From: Rhizobium redzepovicii
GTDB taxonomy: Bacteria; Pseudomonadota; Alphaproteobacteria; Rhizobiales; Rhizobiaceae
Direction: 5' to 3'
Length of the DNA: 64,000 nt
NCBI RefSeq assembly: GCF_019793435.1
Contig: NZ_JAILYH010000009.1
Location: 186,001 to 250,000 of the forward strand
Shown here one piece after another: positions 46,936 through 55,304 of this stretch; within the stretch, counting starts at the first letter, position 1; each line of letters starts with the position of its first letter. The translations under genes were made by a program, and so were the position numbers. The notes under the pieces are model-generated. The model did not search any database and was not told where the DNA came from. It saw only the letters and a program-made list of their open reading frames with translations.

Positions 46936-47733
46936 TTATAGCAACCCAAAATTCTGTTTTTCGTCGAACGGGCCGGCGTCAAGCTCCGGTTTAACAATTA
47001 ACGACCACACTTTATCTGTGCTTGTACCAGAAGTGTCAGTATCGATTTTGAATTTATATTTGTCTTTTTGCTTCTCGTCGTAGCCATTTGGGTTTGAAAC
47101 GTCATCACTACCGTCAAATGGCAGGATTGCTCCGGATGGCTTGTTGACGGGTGCCTGCGTGTGGCCGTTTGTGGCAAGCGGCATGCCTTCACCGCAGGCG
47201 ACATTGCCCCAATCGGCAAAATAGACGTGCACCGGACGGGAGATGTTCTTGACGGTCTTTTCGCCCTGGTCTGCGAAATCGAGGCCGAGCTTGTTTGCGA
47301 CTTCGTGGCGCACGGCCGCCGAACAGGCGATACCACCAGGCGCCGCAAGGGCTTGCAGCCGGACTGCCACATTAATGCCGTCCCCATGAAAATCGTCCTC
47401 GTCGAAGACGATGTCACCCAGATTCAAGCCTATTCGGAACGCAAAATGCCTGTCCGCAGGAATTCCGATGTTGCGCTCCAGCATGCCGCGCTGGATTTCG
47501 ACCGCACAACGTGCAGCACTCAGCACGCTGCCGAACTCGACAAGGAAACCGTCCCCCATTATCTTGATGATATGCCCGCCATGGGTTTCGACGGCAGGAT
47601 CGAAGAGCTCCCGGCGATGTAGCCGAAGGGCGTTGAGCGTCTCCTCTTCGTTTGCCTCCAGAAGACGGCTGTAGCCCACCACATCGGCAGCCAAGATAGC
47701 CGCCAGCCGACGTTCAAGAAGCTCTGCACACAT
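46936..47733 (-). CDS. Class III adenylate/guanylate cyclase with an unusual C-terminal tail
   Basis: Protein of 265 aa. The first about 175 residues are a rhizobial-type cyclase catalytic domain: metal-binding Asp in AADVVGYSRL, GDGFLVEFGS and DDFHGDGINVAVRLQ. Most homologues continue into TPR or similar domains. Here the last 80 residues are a polar tail (DGSDDVSNPNGYDEKQKDKY) encoded by a visibly AT-rich stretch unlike its neighbours. The gene may be truncated and fused to foreign sequence. Confidence 0.8.
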   Translation of the reverse strand: MCAELLERRLAAILAADVVGYSRLLEANEEETLNALRLHRRELFDPAVETHGGHIIKIMGDGFLVEFGSVLSAARCAVEIQRGMLERNIGIPADRHFAFRIGLNLGDIVFDEDDFHGDGINVAVRLQALAAPGGIACSAAVRHEVANKLGLDFADQGEKTVKNISRPVHVYFADWGNVACGEGMPLATNGHTQAPVNKPSGAILPFDGSDDVSNPNGYDEKQKDKYKFKIDTDTSGTSTDKVWSLIVKPELDAGPFDEKQNFGLL

Positions 47734-47951
47734 GCCCGTCTCCCCAACGTGCTGGTGGCAATACTATGCAATGGACGATTGTATTACTGACAACTAAAAT
47801 CTCCCTCCCGGCCGAAAGAACTCCCGGAGTTGCAAGCTCACGGCAAGATCGGCAATGCCACGGGCCCTGCTTAGTCAGAGATATGGCTGATATTGTCGAC
47901 GAATGAATTCAACGACGACACAATGCTTGTTCTGACGGCCGGCAGTGTTAT

Positions 47952-47971
47952 ATGTAGGTAAATACCTACAT
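47952..47971. promoter_or_regulatory. Phd/VapC autoregulatory operator
   Basis: ATGTAGGTA-AA-TACCTACAT is a perfect inverted repeat 10 bp upstream of the antitoxin ATG. Antitoxins of this type bind such repeats to repress their own operon. Confidence 0.8.
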
Positions 47972-47981
47972 GAGGCATGCC

Positions 47982-48236
47982 ATGACCGTTACCACGCTTT
48001 CCAGCCGCGAGCTCAATCACGATGTCAGCAGTGCGAAGAAAGCTGCAAAAAAGGGGCCTGTCATCATAACGGACCGCGGCAAGCCGTCCCATGTGCTTCT
48101 GACATATGAAGAATTTCAACGTCTTTCCGGCAGCCGCCAAAGCCTGGTCGATGGGCTTTCCATGCCGGGCTTATCGGAAATTGACTTCATGCCAACGCGG
48201 GTCGAGATCAAAACCCGCGGAGTTGACCTGTCTTGA
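47982..48236 (+). CDS. Phd/YefM-type antitoxin
   Basis: Protein of 84 aa with a typical Phd N-terminus (TTLSSRELNHDVSSAKKAA, ITDRGKPSHVLLTYEEF). The ATG at 47970 lies in the operator, so the next ATG at 47982 is preferred. It binds the operator and neutralises the adjacent PIN-domain toxin. Confidence 0.9.
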   Translation: MTVTTLSSRELNHDVSSAKKAAKKGPVIITDRGKPSHVLLTYEEFQRLSGSRQSLVDGLSMPGLSEIDFMPTRVEIKTRGVDLS

Positions 48237-48655
48237 GCTATCTGCTGGATACGAATGTCATCTCGGAGCTGCGCAAGGTTGGTGATGGCAAGGCTGATCC
48301 TCAAGTCGTGGCGTGGATCGAAACCGCGAACGCTTCAGACTTTTATCTCTCTGCAATCTCCATTCTCGAATTGGAACGAGGCGTGCTTGCGATCCAGCGA
48401 CGAGATGCGCGCCAAGGCTCACGCCTGCGCACATGGCTGGACGACCATGTGCGCCCGGAATTCGTTGGCCGGATCCTGCCGATCGACGATGCCATTGCAA
48501 CGCGTTGCGCGCATCTGCATATTCCCGACCGGCGCAACGAGGCCGATGCGTTGATTGCTGCGACCGCACTCGTTCACAATCTTACCGTGGTGACGCGAAA
48601 CGTGAGAGATTTCGACGGCACCGGTGTCGTCATTGTCGATCCTTGGCAAGGCTGA
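48233..48655 (+). CDS. vapC: VapC-type PIN-domain toxin
   Basis: PIN-domain ribonuclease of 140 aa. Acidic catalytic residues are visible at Asp6 (LLDTNVISE), Glu46 (ISILELE), Asp105 (NEADALIAATA) and Asp126 (TRNVRDF). It begins with TTG overlapping the antitoxin stop (TTGA), with GGAG about 10 bases before. VapC toxins cut tRNA or rRNA. The pair is complete and probably active. Confidence 0.9.
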   Translation: MSYLLDTNVISELRKVGDGKADPQVVAWIETANASDFYLSAISILELERGVLAIQRRDARQGSRLRTWLDDHVRPEFVGRILPIDDAIATRCAHLHIPDRRNEADALIAATALVHNLTVVTRNVRDFDGTGVVIVDPWQG

Positions 48656-48718
48656 GCAGCAGAGCTGCTTGCATGGATCAGATCGCGGCGTCAGAGATAC
48701 ACAGCCGGTGTTGCCGCG

Positions 48719-49789
48719 TCAGCTCTTCGGAGGAGCGATGCTTTCCCGCAGGATAAGCTTGCTGCGGATGATGGTGCGCACCGAGACCGGGTTTTGCTTT
48801 TGGCCAATGGCGTCGAGCAGGAGTTCCACCGCGGCGCGGCCCATCTCTTCCACCGGCTGCTCGATCGTCGAGAGCGGCGGCGCGGAGAATTCGCAGACCG
48901 GGGAGCCGTCGAAGGAGACGACGGATAGATCGTCGGGAATGCTCAAACCTGCGCGCTTGATGCGGCTGACGAATGAAATGGCCATGTCGTCGCTGGTGGC
49001 GATGACCGCCGTCGGTTTTTCAGCCAACTCCGCGAAATCGTCTGCCGCCTGCACGCCGATATCGAAACCGTGCTGATAATCGAGGCGACCACCCGAGCGA
49101 TGCACGGACTCCTTCGGTAAGCCGGCTGCCTCAAGCGCCTCGAGCACACCGCCATAGCGCTCGACGTCGTGATAATTGCCTTCAGGTCCTGCAAGATAGA
49201 AAAACCGCCGATGGCCCAGCCGGATCAGTTCGGCCGTGACATCGCGCACAGCTTCGCGGTCATTGGTCACGACGCTCTGCAGGCCCGCATCGCTCATGTC
49301 GAGCAGCATCGACACGATCGGCAGGCCGGAATTTGCCAGCGAGCGCCCGTCGACCTCGGGAAGCTTCGACGACAGAATGATGGCGCCGCGGACGCTGCCG
49401 CCGAAGGCGAGATCGAGAATGTGCCGCTCGGAAATCTCATCACGATCGAGGTTGGCGATCATCAGATTGTAGCCACCTTGGATCAGCGATTTGTTGATGC
49501 TCTGCAGGACCTGCGGAATGATCTGTGAGACGCCGTAATAAAGCGATCCGGGCAGAATGATCATGATGATGTTGGATTTGCCGACCCTGAGGCCGCGCGC
49601 CATCGCATTCGGCGTATAGCCGAGTTGCTTGGCCGCGGCGTTGATCTTGGCGCGAGTCTTTTCGTTGACCCGCCCCGGGTTGGCGAGCGCACGGCTGACC
49701 GTCGATATCGCAACGCCGGCGAGCCGCGCGACATCGGCCATCAATGCGCCCGATTGATCCTCGCTGACCACATCCTTGTTTTTATTCAC
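48719..49789 (-). CDS. LacI-family regulator of the CUT1/GMC sugar operon
   Basis: LacI/GalR regulator of 356 aa with HTH (MADVARLAGVAISTVSRALA, about 17-36) and a sugar-binding domain ending KLILRES. The frame is open to 49852; the GTG at 49789 follows GAGAAAG-like sequence, while an ATG at 49741 would start at the HTH itself. It is divergent from a sugar operon with two LacI-type palindromes between them. Confidence 0.87.
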   Translation of the reverse strand: MNKNKDVVSEDQSGALMADVARLAGVAISTVSRALANPGRVNEKTRAKINAAAKQLGYTPNAMARGLRVGKSNIIMIILPGSLYYGVSQIIPQVLQSINKSLIQGGYNLMIANLDRDEISERHILDLAFGGSVRGAIILSSKLPEVDGRSLANSGLPIVSMLLDMSDAGLQSVVTNDREAVRDVTAELIRLGHRRFFYLAGPEGNYHDVERYGGVLEALEAAGLPKESVHRSGGRLDYQHGFDIGVQAADDFAELAEKPTAVIATSDDMAISFVSRIKRAGLSIPDDLSVVSFDGSPVCEFSAPPLSTIEQPVEEMGRAAVELLLDAIGQKQNPVSVRTIIRSKLILRESIAPPKS

Positions 49790-49848
49790 GTTTATTTCTT
49801 TCTCTCGGATGCTTCGATTTGCAACTTTAAGACAGGCTATGGTCGATA

Positions 49849-49860
49849 GCAAACGTTTGC
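49849..49860. promoter_or_regulatory. LacI-type operator A
   Basis: GCAAACGTTTGC is a perfect 12-bp palindrome of the classical LacI/GalR type, 60 bp upstream of the regulator start. It probably controls the regulator and the divergent operon. Confidence 0.8.
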
Positions 49861-49903
49861 CAAAAATCGCTTGCCAAAAAGATCAGCTTGGCTATCATCT
49901 TCA

Positions 49904-49923
49904 AATGGCAAACGATTGCCATT
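49904..49923. promoter_or_regulatory. LacI-type operator B
   Basis: AATGGCAAACGATTGCCATT is symmetric except for the central A/A pair. It shares GCAAACG with operator A and lies 88 bp upstream of the isomerase ATG. The reading frame that crosses it cannot be coding if this site is real. Confidence 0.8.
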
Positions 49924-50011
49924 TCTTAATGCGTTGAAAACCCATGACTTATTGGATGCGGGACTGCTGTTCCGCACGCCGATGGGTCGTGCCTCGAGAA
50001 ATGGACAAATT

Positions 50012-50965
50012 ATGGCGACTGGCGACAGGCTGCACTACGGCGTCGATCTCGTGACGTTCTTTCATCCCGGCTTCTGGGGCGTCGATAGCGATGATGCGAT
50101 CGTCGCCTATGCGCGCGCCGAACCGCGCCCCTTCTGGAACAAGATCTTCGACAGCGTCCAGGCCTCCGGCGTCACCGGGGTCGAACTCACTTTTTCTCCC
50201 TTCAACTGGCAGGATGCGATCAAGACCTATGGTTCGGTCGACGCTTTCGCGGCCGAGCTGGAAAAACGCGGCTTGACGCTCTGCAGCGGCTTCTTCGCGG
50301 AATTGGAGGCGGCGGGTGATTTTGCCGACCCCGCGGCTCAGCGCGCGCTGATCGACAAGGCGGAACGCTATGCCGACTTCCTGAAAGCCTGCGGCAGCGA
50401 CATCATGGTGATCGGCGCGCCCTTACGCCAGACGCTCGGTGCCCAACCGGTACAGTTTCATGATTTCGACCGCGCCAAGGTGATTGCCGATTTTCTGAAC
50501 CGGCTCGGAGCGATCCTCTACGCCAGGGGCGTGCGGCTGGCGCTGCATACGGAGGCACATTCGATCTTTGCTGCCGCGCGTGATGTCGACCTGATGATGC
50601 TTCTGACCGACCCGGCCTATGTGCATATGTGCCCGGACACGGCCCATATCATCGTTGCCGGCTCCGATCCCGTTCAACTCGTCGATCGCCATCACGAGCG
50701 GATGATCATCGCCCATTGGAAGGATGCGATCGGCCCCATGCCCGCCGACACGCCGATCGACAAGCATATCCACGATCGCCACCGTCCCTATTTCTGCGGC
50801 TTCGGCCTCGGTCGGGTCGACTGGCCGGCCTGGATCCGGCTGCTGCGCGATCGGGCCTATGAAGGCTGGGCGATCCTCGAACTCGATGCCGCGCCGGATC
50901 CGGTCCGCGACATCGCCAATGGGCTGACGCTCGTCCGGCAGGCGCTCCTGCCGATCTATCGCTGA
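50012..50965 (+). CDS. TIM-barrel sugar isomerase/epimerase (AP endonuclease 2 family)
   Basis: Protein of 317 aa of the xylose-isomerase-like fold. Candidate metal ligands appear in VELTFSPF, LHTEAHS, CPDTAHI and ILELDAA. The frame is open to 49871, but that would cross operator B; the ATG at 50012 starts just before the first barrel strand (GVDLVTFF). It heads an operon with a CUT1 transporter and a GMC oxidoreductase. It may isomerise or cleave a sugar or 3-keto-glycoside. Confidence 0.8.
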   Translation: MATGDRLHYGVDLVTFFHPGFWGVDSDDAIVAYARAEPRPFWNKIFDSVQASGVTGVELTFSPFNWQDAIKTYGSVDAFAAELEKRGLTLCSGFFAELEAAGDFADPAAQRALIDKAERYADFLKACGSDIMVIGAPLRQTLGAQPVQFHDFDRAKVIADFLNRLGAILYARGVRLALHTEAHSIFAAARDVDLMMLLTDPAYVHMCPDTAHIIVAGSDPVQLVDRHHERMIIAHWKDAIGPMPADTPIDKHIHDRHRPYFCGFGLGRVDWPAWIRLLRDRAYEGWAILELDAAPDPVRDIANGLTLVRQALLPIYR

Positions 50966-51025
50966 CAAGACAATCCTGAAGACAACGAACGCCCCGCAAA
51001 GAGGGCATTTTCAAGAGGTGGAACA

Positions 51026-52258
51026 ATGAAGACAATGATGAAGCTTTTTCTTGCCGGCGTGGCATTCGCCGGTCTCTTCGCTTCGGCGCATGCTGAGGAC
51101 AAGCCAACAATCGAGATCATGTCGTCCTGGACGTCGGGCGGCGAAGCGGCAGCCCTCAACGTCATCAAGACCGAATTCGAAAAGCACGGCGGCGTCTGGA
51201 AGGATTCCTCGATCGCCGGCTTCGGCGCCGCCGATGCCGCCTTCCAGAACCGTATCGTCGCCGGTGACGCGCCGGGAGCCAAACAGGGCGTCATCGGTCT
51301 TGCGGCGGCGGATTTCGTTAGCCAGGGACTGTTCAATCCGATCGACGACGTCGCCGCTGCCGGCAAATGGGCCGACGTCCTGCCGAAATCGATCCATGAT
51401 CTCATCTCTTATGACGGCAAGGTCTATCTCTCGCCGACCGGCGCCCATGGCGAAAGCTGGGTCTTTTATTCCAAGGAAGCCTTCACCAAGGCTGGCATCG
51501 CCGAGGAGCCCAAGAGCTGGGACGAATTCTTCGCCGACTTCGACAAGCTGAAGGCTGCCGGCATCGTTCCCGTTGCCTGGGGCGGGCAGCCCTGGCAGCA
51601 GACCAAGGTCTTCAACATGATCCTGCTCTCGCAGGTCGGGATCGACGGCTTCCTGAAGATCTATGTCGATAAGGACAAGAGCCAGGCCTCCATTGACGGC
51701 GTCAAGAAGACCCTCGAAATTCTCGGCAAGCTGCGCGGCTATGTCGATGCCGGGGCTGCCGGCCGCAACTGGAACGACGCAACAGCCATGCTGATCACCG
51801 CCAAGGCCGGCGTCCAGTTCATGGGCGACTGGGCAAAGGGCGAATTCACCGTTGCCGGCAAGGAACCGGGCAAAGATTACGGCTGCATGATCGTGCCGGA
51901 GTCCAAGGGCATGGTGTATATCGCCGATTCCCTCTGGTTCCCGAAGACCGGCAATGCCGCGACCGACAAGGCGCAGAAACTTCTCGCCGAAGTCGTCATG
52001 GATCCCGCCGTCCAGGTCCAGTTCGCTTTGAAGAAGGGCTCGGTTCCAATGCGCACCGATGTCGACAAGTCGAAGCTTGATGTCTGCGCCCAGAAGGGTG
52101 TCGAGCTCATGGCTTCCGGCGCGATCGTCCCGGATCAGGCAATCCTGCTGACACCTCAGCAGGTCGGCGCGCTCGACGATTTCGTCGACGAATACTGGAG
52201 CGGTGGCTCGAACGATGCGGCCTCTGCGGCTCAGAATTTCTTCGCCGTCTTCGAGTAG
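51026..52258 (+). CDS. CUT1 sugar ABC transporter substrate-binding protein
   Basis: SBP_bac_1 protein of 410 aa with signal peptide (MKTMMKLFLAGVAFAGLFAS, cleavage near AHAED). It resembles the glucose/mannose-type binding proteins of rhizobia (IEIMSSWTSGGEAAALNV). AGAGGTGG lies upstream of the ATG. The substrate is probably a mono- or disaccharide or a glycoside. Confidence 0.9.
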   Translation: MKTMMKLFLAGVAFAGLFASAHAEDKPTIEIMSSWTSGGEAAALNVIKTEFEKHGGVWKDSSIAGFGAADAAFQNRIVAGDAPGAKQGVIGLAAADFVSQGLFNPIDDVAAAGKWADVLPKSIHDLISYDGKVYLSPTGAHGESWVFYSKEAFTKAGIAEEPKSWDEFFADFDKLKAAGIVPVAWGGQPWQQTKVFNMILLSQVGIDGFLKIYVDKDKSQASIDGVKKTLEILGKLRGYVDAGAAGRNWNDATAMLITAKAGVQFMGDWAKGEFTVAGKEPGKDYGCMIVPESKGMVYIADSLWFPKTGNAATDKAQKLLAEVVMDPAVQVQFALKKGSVPMRTDVDKSKLDVCAQKGVELMASGAIVPDQAILLTPQQVGALDDFVDEYWSGGSNDAASAAQNFFAVFE

Positions 52259-52295
52259 AATAGTGCCTGCGGCGTCGGCCTGATCCCGGCGCCGC

Positions 52296-52314
52296 GGCAG
52301 CCGCCGCCGCTGCC
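52296..52314 (+). promoter_or_regulatory. Intercistronic GC-rich hairpin
   Basis: GGCAGC pairs with GCTGCC over a 7-nt CG-rich loop between the binding-protein stop and the first permease. It probably helps accumulate binding-protein mRNA. Confidence 0.4.
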
Positions 52315-52358
52315 TCGCGCGGTGGCGTGTGCCCCGCTTTCCGTCAACGAGCTGGCCG

Positions 52359-53246
52359 ATGCCCATCAAACGCAAGCCCAATCTTTCCGCCACCATCGCC
52401 CTGTTGCCGACTTGGTGCGCCGCGGTCGCGGTCTTCATTGGCACCATGGTCTGGTCGATCCGCCTGTCCTTCACCAACTCGACGCTTTTTCCGTCCTCGA
52501 CCTACGTCGGATTTGCCCAGTATTCGAAGCTGTTCTCTTCCGCCAAGTGGCTCGCATCGCTGCAAAACGTGTTGATCTTCGGCGTGCTCTACGTCGCAGG
52601 CTGCCTGTTGCTCGGCTTTCTGCTGGCCGCGGCGCTGGATCGAAAGATCCGCTTTGAGAGCGCCTTCAGAACCATATTTCTTTATCCCTATGCCATGTCC
52701 TTCGTGGTGACCGGGTTGATCTGGCAATGGATGCTCAATCCGACGCTCGGCATCCAGGCGAGCGTGCGGTCGCTCGGCTGGGAAAGCTTCGTCTTCGACT
52801 GGGTGGTCAACCGCGACATGGCGATCTATGCGCTCGTGCTTGCCGGCGTATGGCAGGGTGCGGGGCTGGTGATGGTCATCGCGCTTGCCGGCATGCGCGG
52901 CATCGAGGCCGAGCAATGGAAGGCGGCGCGCATCGACGGCATTCCCGTCTGGCGCATCTACATCTCGATCATCCTGCCGCAGCTCGGGCCGGCGCTGGCC
53001 GCGGCCGGCATGCTGCTCGCCATGGGCGTGATCAAGACCTACGACATCGTCGTCGCCATGACGAATGGCGGTCCCGGCAATGCGACTGAGGTGCCGGCAA
53101 AATTCATTATGGACAATCTGTTCGGGCGCCAGAATCTCGGCCTCGCCACAGCCGGCGCAACAGTACTTGTCCTCGGCGTCATCATCGCCGTCGCTCCCTT
53201 CCGCTACGCGATGCATATTCGCGCCAGAGCAAAGGGAGCCGCGTGA
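52359..53246 (+). CDS. CUT1 sugar ABC transporter permease 1
   Basis: MalF-type permease of 295 aa with six helices and the EAA loop (AEQWKAARIDGIPVWRIYISIILP). The frame is open to 52329; the ATG at 52359 starts MPIKRKPN. Confidence 0.9.
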   Translation: MPIKRKPNLSATIALLPTWCAAVAVFIGTMVWSIRLSFTNSTLFPSSTYVGFAQYSKLFSSAKWLASLQNVLIFGVLYVAGCLLLGFLLAAALDRKIRFESAFRTIFLYPYAMSFVVTGLIWQWMLNPTLGIQASVRSLGWESFVFDWVVNRDMAIYALVLAGVWQGAGLVMVIALAGMRGIEAEQWKAARIDGIPVWRIYISIILPQLGPALAAAGMLLAMGVIKTYDIVVAMTNGGPGNATEVPAKFIMDNLFGRQNLGLATAGATVLVLGVIIAVAPFRYAMHIRARAKGAA

Positions 53247-54130
53247 TGACCGGTCCTCATCCGAACGGCCCGAAACCGGCGCGCCTGACGGCCGGGCGGA
53301 TCGGCCTCTATGCCTTCCTGGTCGTTGCCGCGCTTTTCTTCCTGCTGCCGCTCTATACCATGGTCGTCACCTCGCTGAAATCGATGGACGAAATCCGGCT
53401 CGGTCAGATCTTTGCCCTGCCGGCGACGCTCGATTTCTCCGCCTGGGTGACCGCCTGGTCGGGCGCCTGCATGGGAACCGTCTGTGTCGGCATTCGTAGC
53501 GGCTTCTGGAATTCGGTGGCGATCACCCTACCCGCGGTGGCGCTCTCGGTCTTCATCGGCGCCGTCAACGGCTATGCGCTGTCGCTCTGGCGGCCGCGCG
53601 GGGCAAACCTGCTCTTCGGTCTGCTGATGGCCGGCGGTCTCATCCCCTATCAGATCTTCCTCTACCCGATGGTCCGGGTGATGGCGAATATCGATCTCTA
53701 CAATTCGCTCGCCGGCATCATTCTCGTGCATGTCATCTTCGGCCTGCCGCTGGTGACGCTGCTCTTCCGCAATTATTTCGTCAGCATGCCGGAAGAGCTC
53801 TGCAAGGCGGCACGCGTCGACGGCGCCGGCTTCTGGCGGATCTTTTTCGAGATCATGCTGCCGATCGCCGTGCCGATGGTGGTTGTTGTCTCCATGCTGC
53901 AGTTCACCGGCATCTGGAACGACTTCCTGCTCGGTCTGGTTTTTGCCGGGCGCGACAACCTGCCGATGACGGTGCAGCTCAACAATATCGTCAACACCAC
54001 GATGGGCGAGCGGACCTACAACGTGAACATGGCGGCGACGATCCTCACCGCCATCGTTCCGCTCGCCATCTATTTCCTATCCGGCCGCTGGTTCGTGCGC
54101 GGCATCGCCGCCGGCGCAGTCAAGGGGTAA
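53246..54130 (+). CDS. CUT1 sugar ABC transporter permease 2
   Basis: MalG-type permease of 294 aa with six helices and the EAA loop (EELCKAARVDGAGFWRIFFEIMLP). Its ATG shares a base with the preceding stop (TGATG); a GTG three bases earlier is possible. It pairs with permease 1. Confidence 0.9.
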   Translation: MTGPHPNGPKPARLTAGRIGLYAFLVVAALFFLLPLYTMVVTSLKSMDEIRLGQIFALPATLDFSAWVTAWSGACMGTVCVGIRSGFWNSVAITLPAVALSVFIGAVNGYALSLWRPRGANLLFGLLMAGGLIPYQIFLYPMVRVMANIDLYNSLAGIILVHVIFGLPLVTLLFRNYFVSMPEELCKAARVDGAGFWRIFFEIMLPIAVPMVVVVSMLQFTGIWNDFLLGLVFAGRDNLPMTVQLNNIVNTTMGERTYNVNMAATILTAIVPLAIYFLSGRWFVRGIAAGAVKG

Positions 54131-54137
54131 CGTTTCC

Positions 54138-55220
54138 ATGCAATCTGCCGTTTCCGTCAAGGACCTGAAGATCGCCTATGGCGACCATACGGTGATCGAG
54201 AAGCTGTCGATCGATATCGCCCCGCAGGAATTCCTGGTGCTGCTCGGCCCTTCCGGCTGTGGCAAGTCAACGCTTCTGAGCGCAATTGCCGGCCTCCAGG
54301 ATATTACATCAGGCGAGGTGTGGATCTCAGGCAAGAACGTCAGCTGGGAAGAACCGAAGGACCGCGGCATCGGCATGGTCTTTCAGTCCTATGCGCTTTA
54401 CCCGCGCATGTCGGTCCGCAAGAACCTTTCCTTCGGCCTTCGTGTCGCCGGTCTGCCGAAAGCCGAGATCGAAGCCCGTGTCGCCCGAACGGCTGCCCTC
54501 CTCCATCTCGAAGCGCTGCTCGACAGGCGCCCAGCGGAGCTTTCCGGCGGCCAGCGCCAGCGTGTCGCCATCGGCCGGGCGCTGGTGCGGGAAGTCGATG
54601 TCTTCCTCTTCGACGAACCGCTGTCGAACCTCGACGCCAAGCTGCGCAACGAATTGCGCGTCGAGATCAAGAAGCTGCATCAGCGCCTCGGCAACACCAT
54701 GATCTACGTGACCCATGACCAGGTGGAGGCGCTGACGCTTGCCGACCGCATCGCCATCATGCGCGACGGTCTGATCCAACAGCTCGCTTCGCCGGCCGAG
54801 ATCTATCGCCGTCCGGCCAATCTCTTCGTCGCCGGCTTCATCGGCGCGCCGGCGATGAATTTCGTCGAAGGCCGGATCGAGCGCAGCGGCGCCTCGCCGC
54901 TCTTCCGGAGTAAAGGGCTCGCCGTCGAGCTCTCCGGCTATGCCTTTAGCGCGGGGGCGGCGGAAGGACCGGCAACACTCGGCTTTCGCCCCGAACACCT
55001 CGTGCTCGACGGGGCGACAAGCCGCCTGCCCACCATTCCCGGCCGCGTTTCCGTCGTCGAGCCGATGGGGTCGGATGCGGTCGTCTGGTTCGACTGGGCC
55101 GATCAAAGCCTCTCGCTGAGACTCATGGGCGACGTGGATCTGCAGCCGGGCGACGCCGTGGCTCCCGGGCTCGATATCGCCAAGGCGTCGCTCTTCGGCG
55201 CCGATGGATCGCGGCTCTGA
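54138..55220 (+). CDS. CUT1 sugar ABC transporter ATPase (UgpC/MalK type)
   Basis: ATPase of 360 aa with Walker A GPSGCGKST at 37-45, signature LSGGQRQR, Walker B FLFDEPLSNLDAKL, switch His in VTHDQVEA and a C-terminal TOBE/OB region. It energises the CUT1 importer, 7 bp after permease 2. Confidence 0.92.
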   Translation: MQSAVSVKDLKIAYGDHTVIEKLSIDIAPQEFLVLLGPSGCGKSTLLSAIAGLQDITSGEVWISGKNVSWEEPKDRGIGMVFQSYALYPRMSVRKNLSFGLRVAGLPKAEIEARVARTAALLHLEALLDRRPAELSGGQRQRVAIGRALVREVDVFLFDEPLSNLDAKLRNELRVEIKKLHQRLGNTMIYVTHDQVEALTLADRIAIMRDGLIQQLASPAEIYRRPANLFVAGFIGAPAMNFVEGRIERSGASPLFRSKGLAVELSGYAFSAGAAEGPATLGFRPEHLVLDGATSRLPTIPGRVSVVEPMGSDAVVWFDWADQSLSLRLMGDVDLQPGDAVAPGLDIAKASLFGADGSRL

Positions 55221-55242
55221 TGCGCCGCGCCTTTGTTTTCTC

Positions 55243-55281
55243 GCAATTGCCGGCGCGCTGCGCGCCGATTTGAGCAATTGC
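55243..55281 (+). promoter_or_regulatory. Compound hairpin before the GMC oxidoreductase
   Basis: The palindrome GCAATTGC occurs at 55243-55250 and again at 55274-55281. Between them GGCGCGC-T-GCGCGCC forms an inner hairpin. The structure lies between the ATPase stop and the oxidoreductase start and may control processing or relative expression. Confidence 0.5.
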
Positions 55282-55304
55282 TCCAGGACAGGATTTGGAA
55301 AGAC

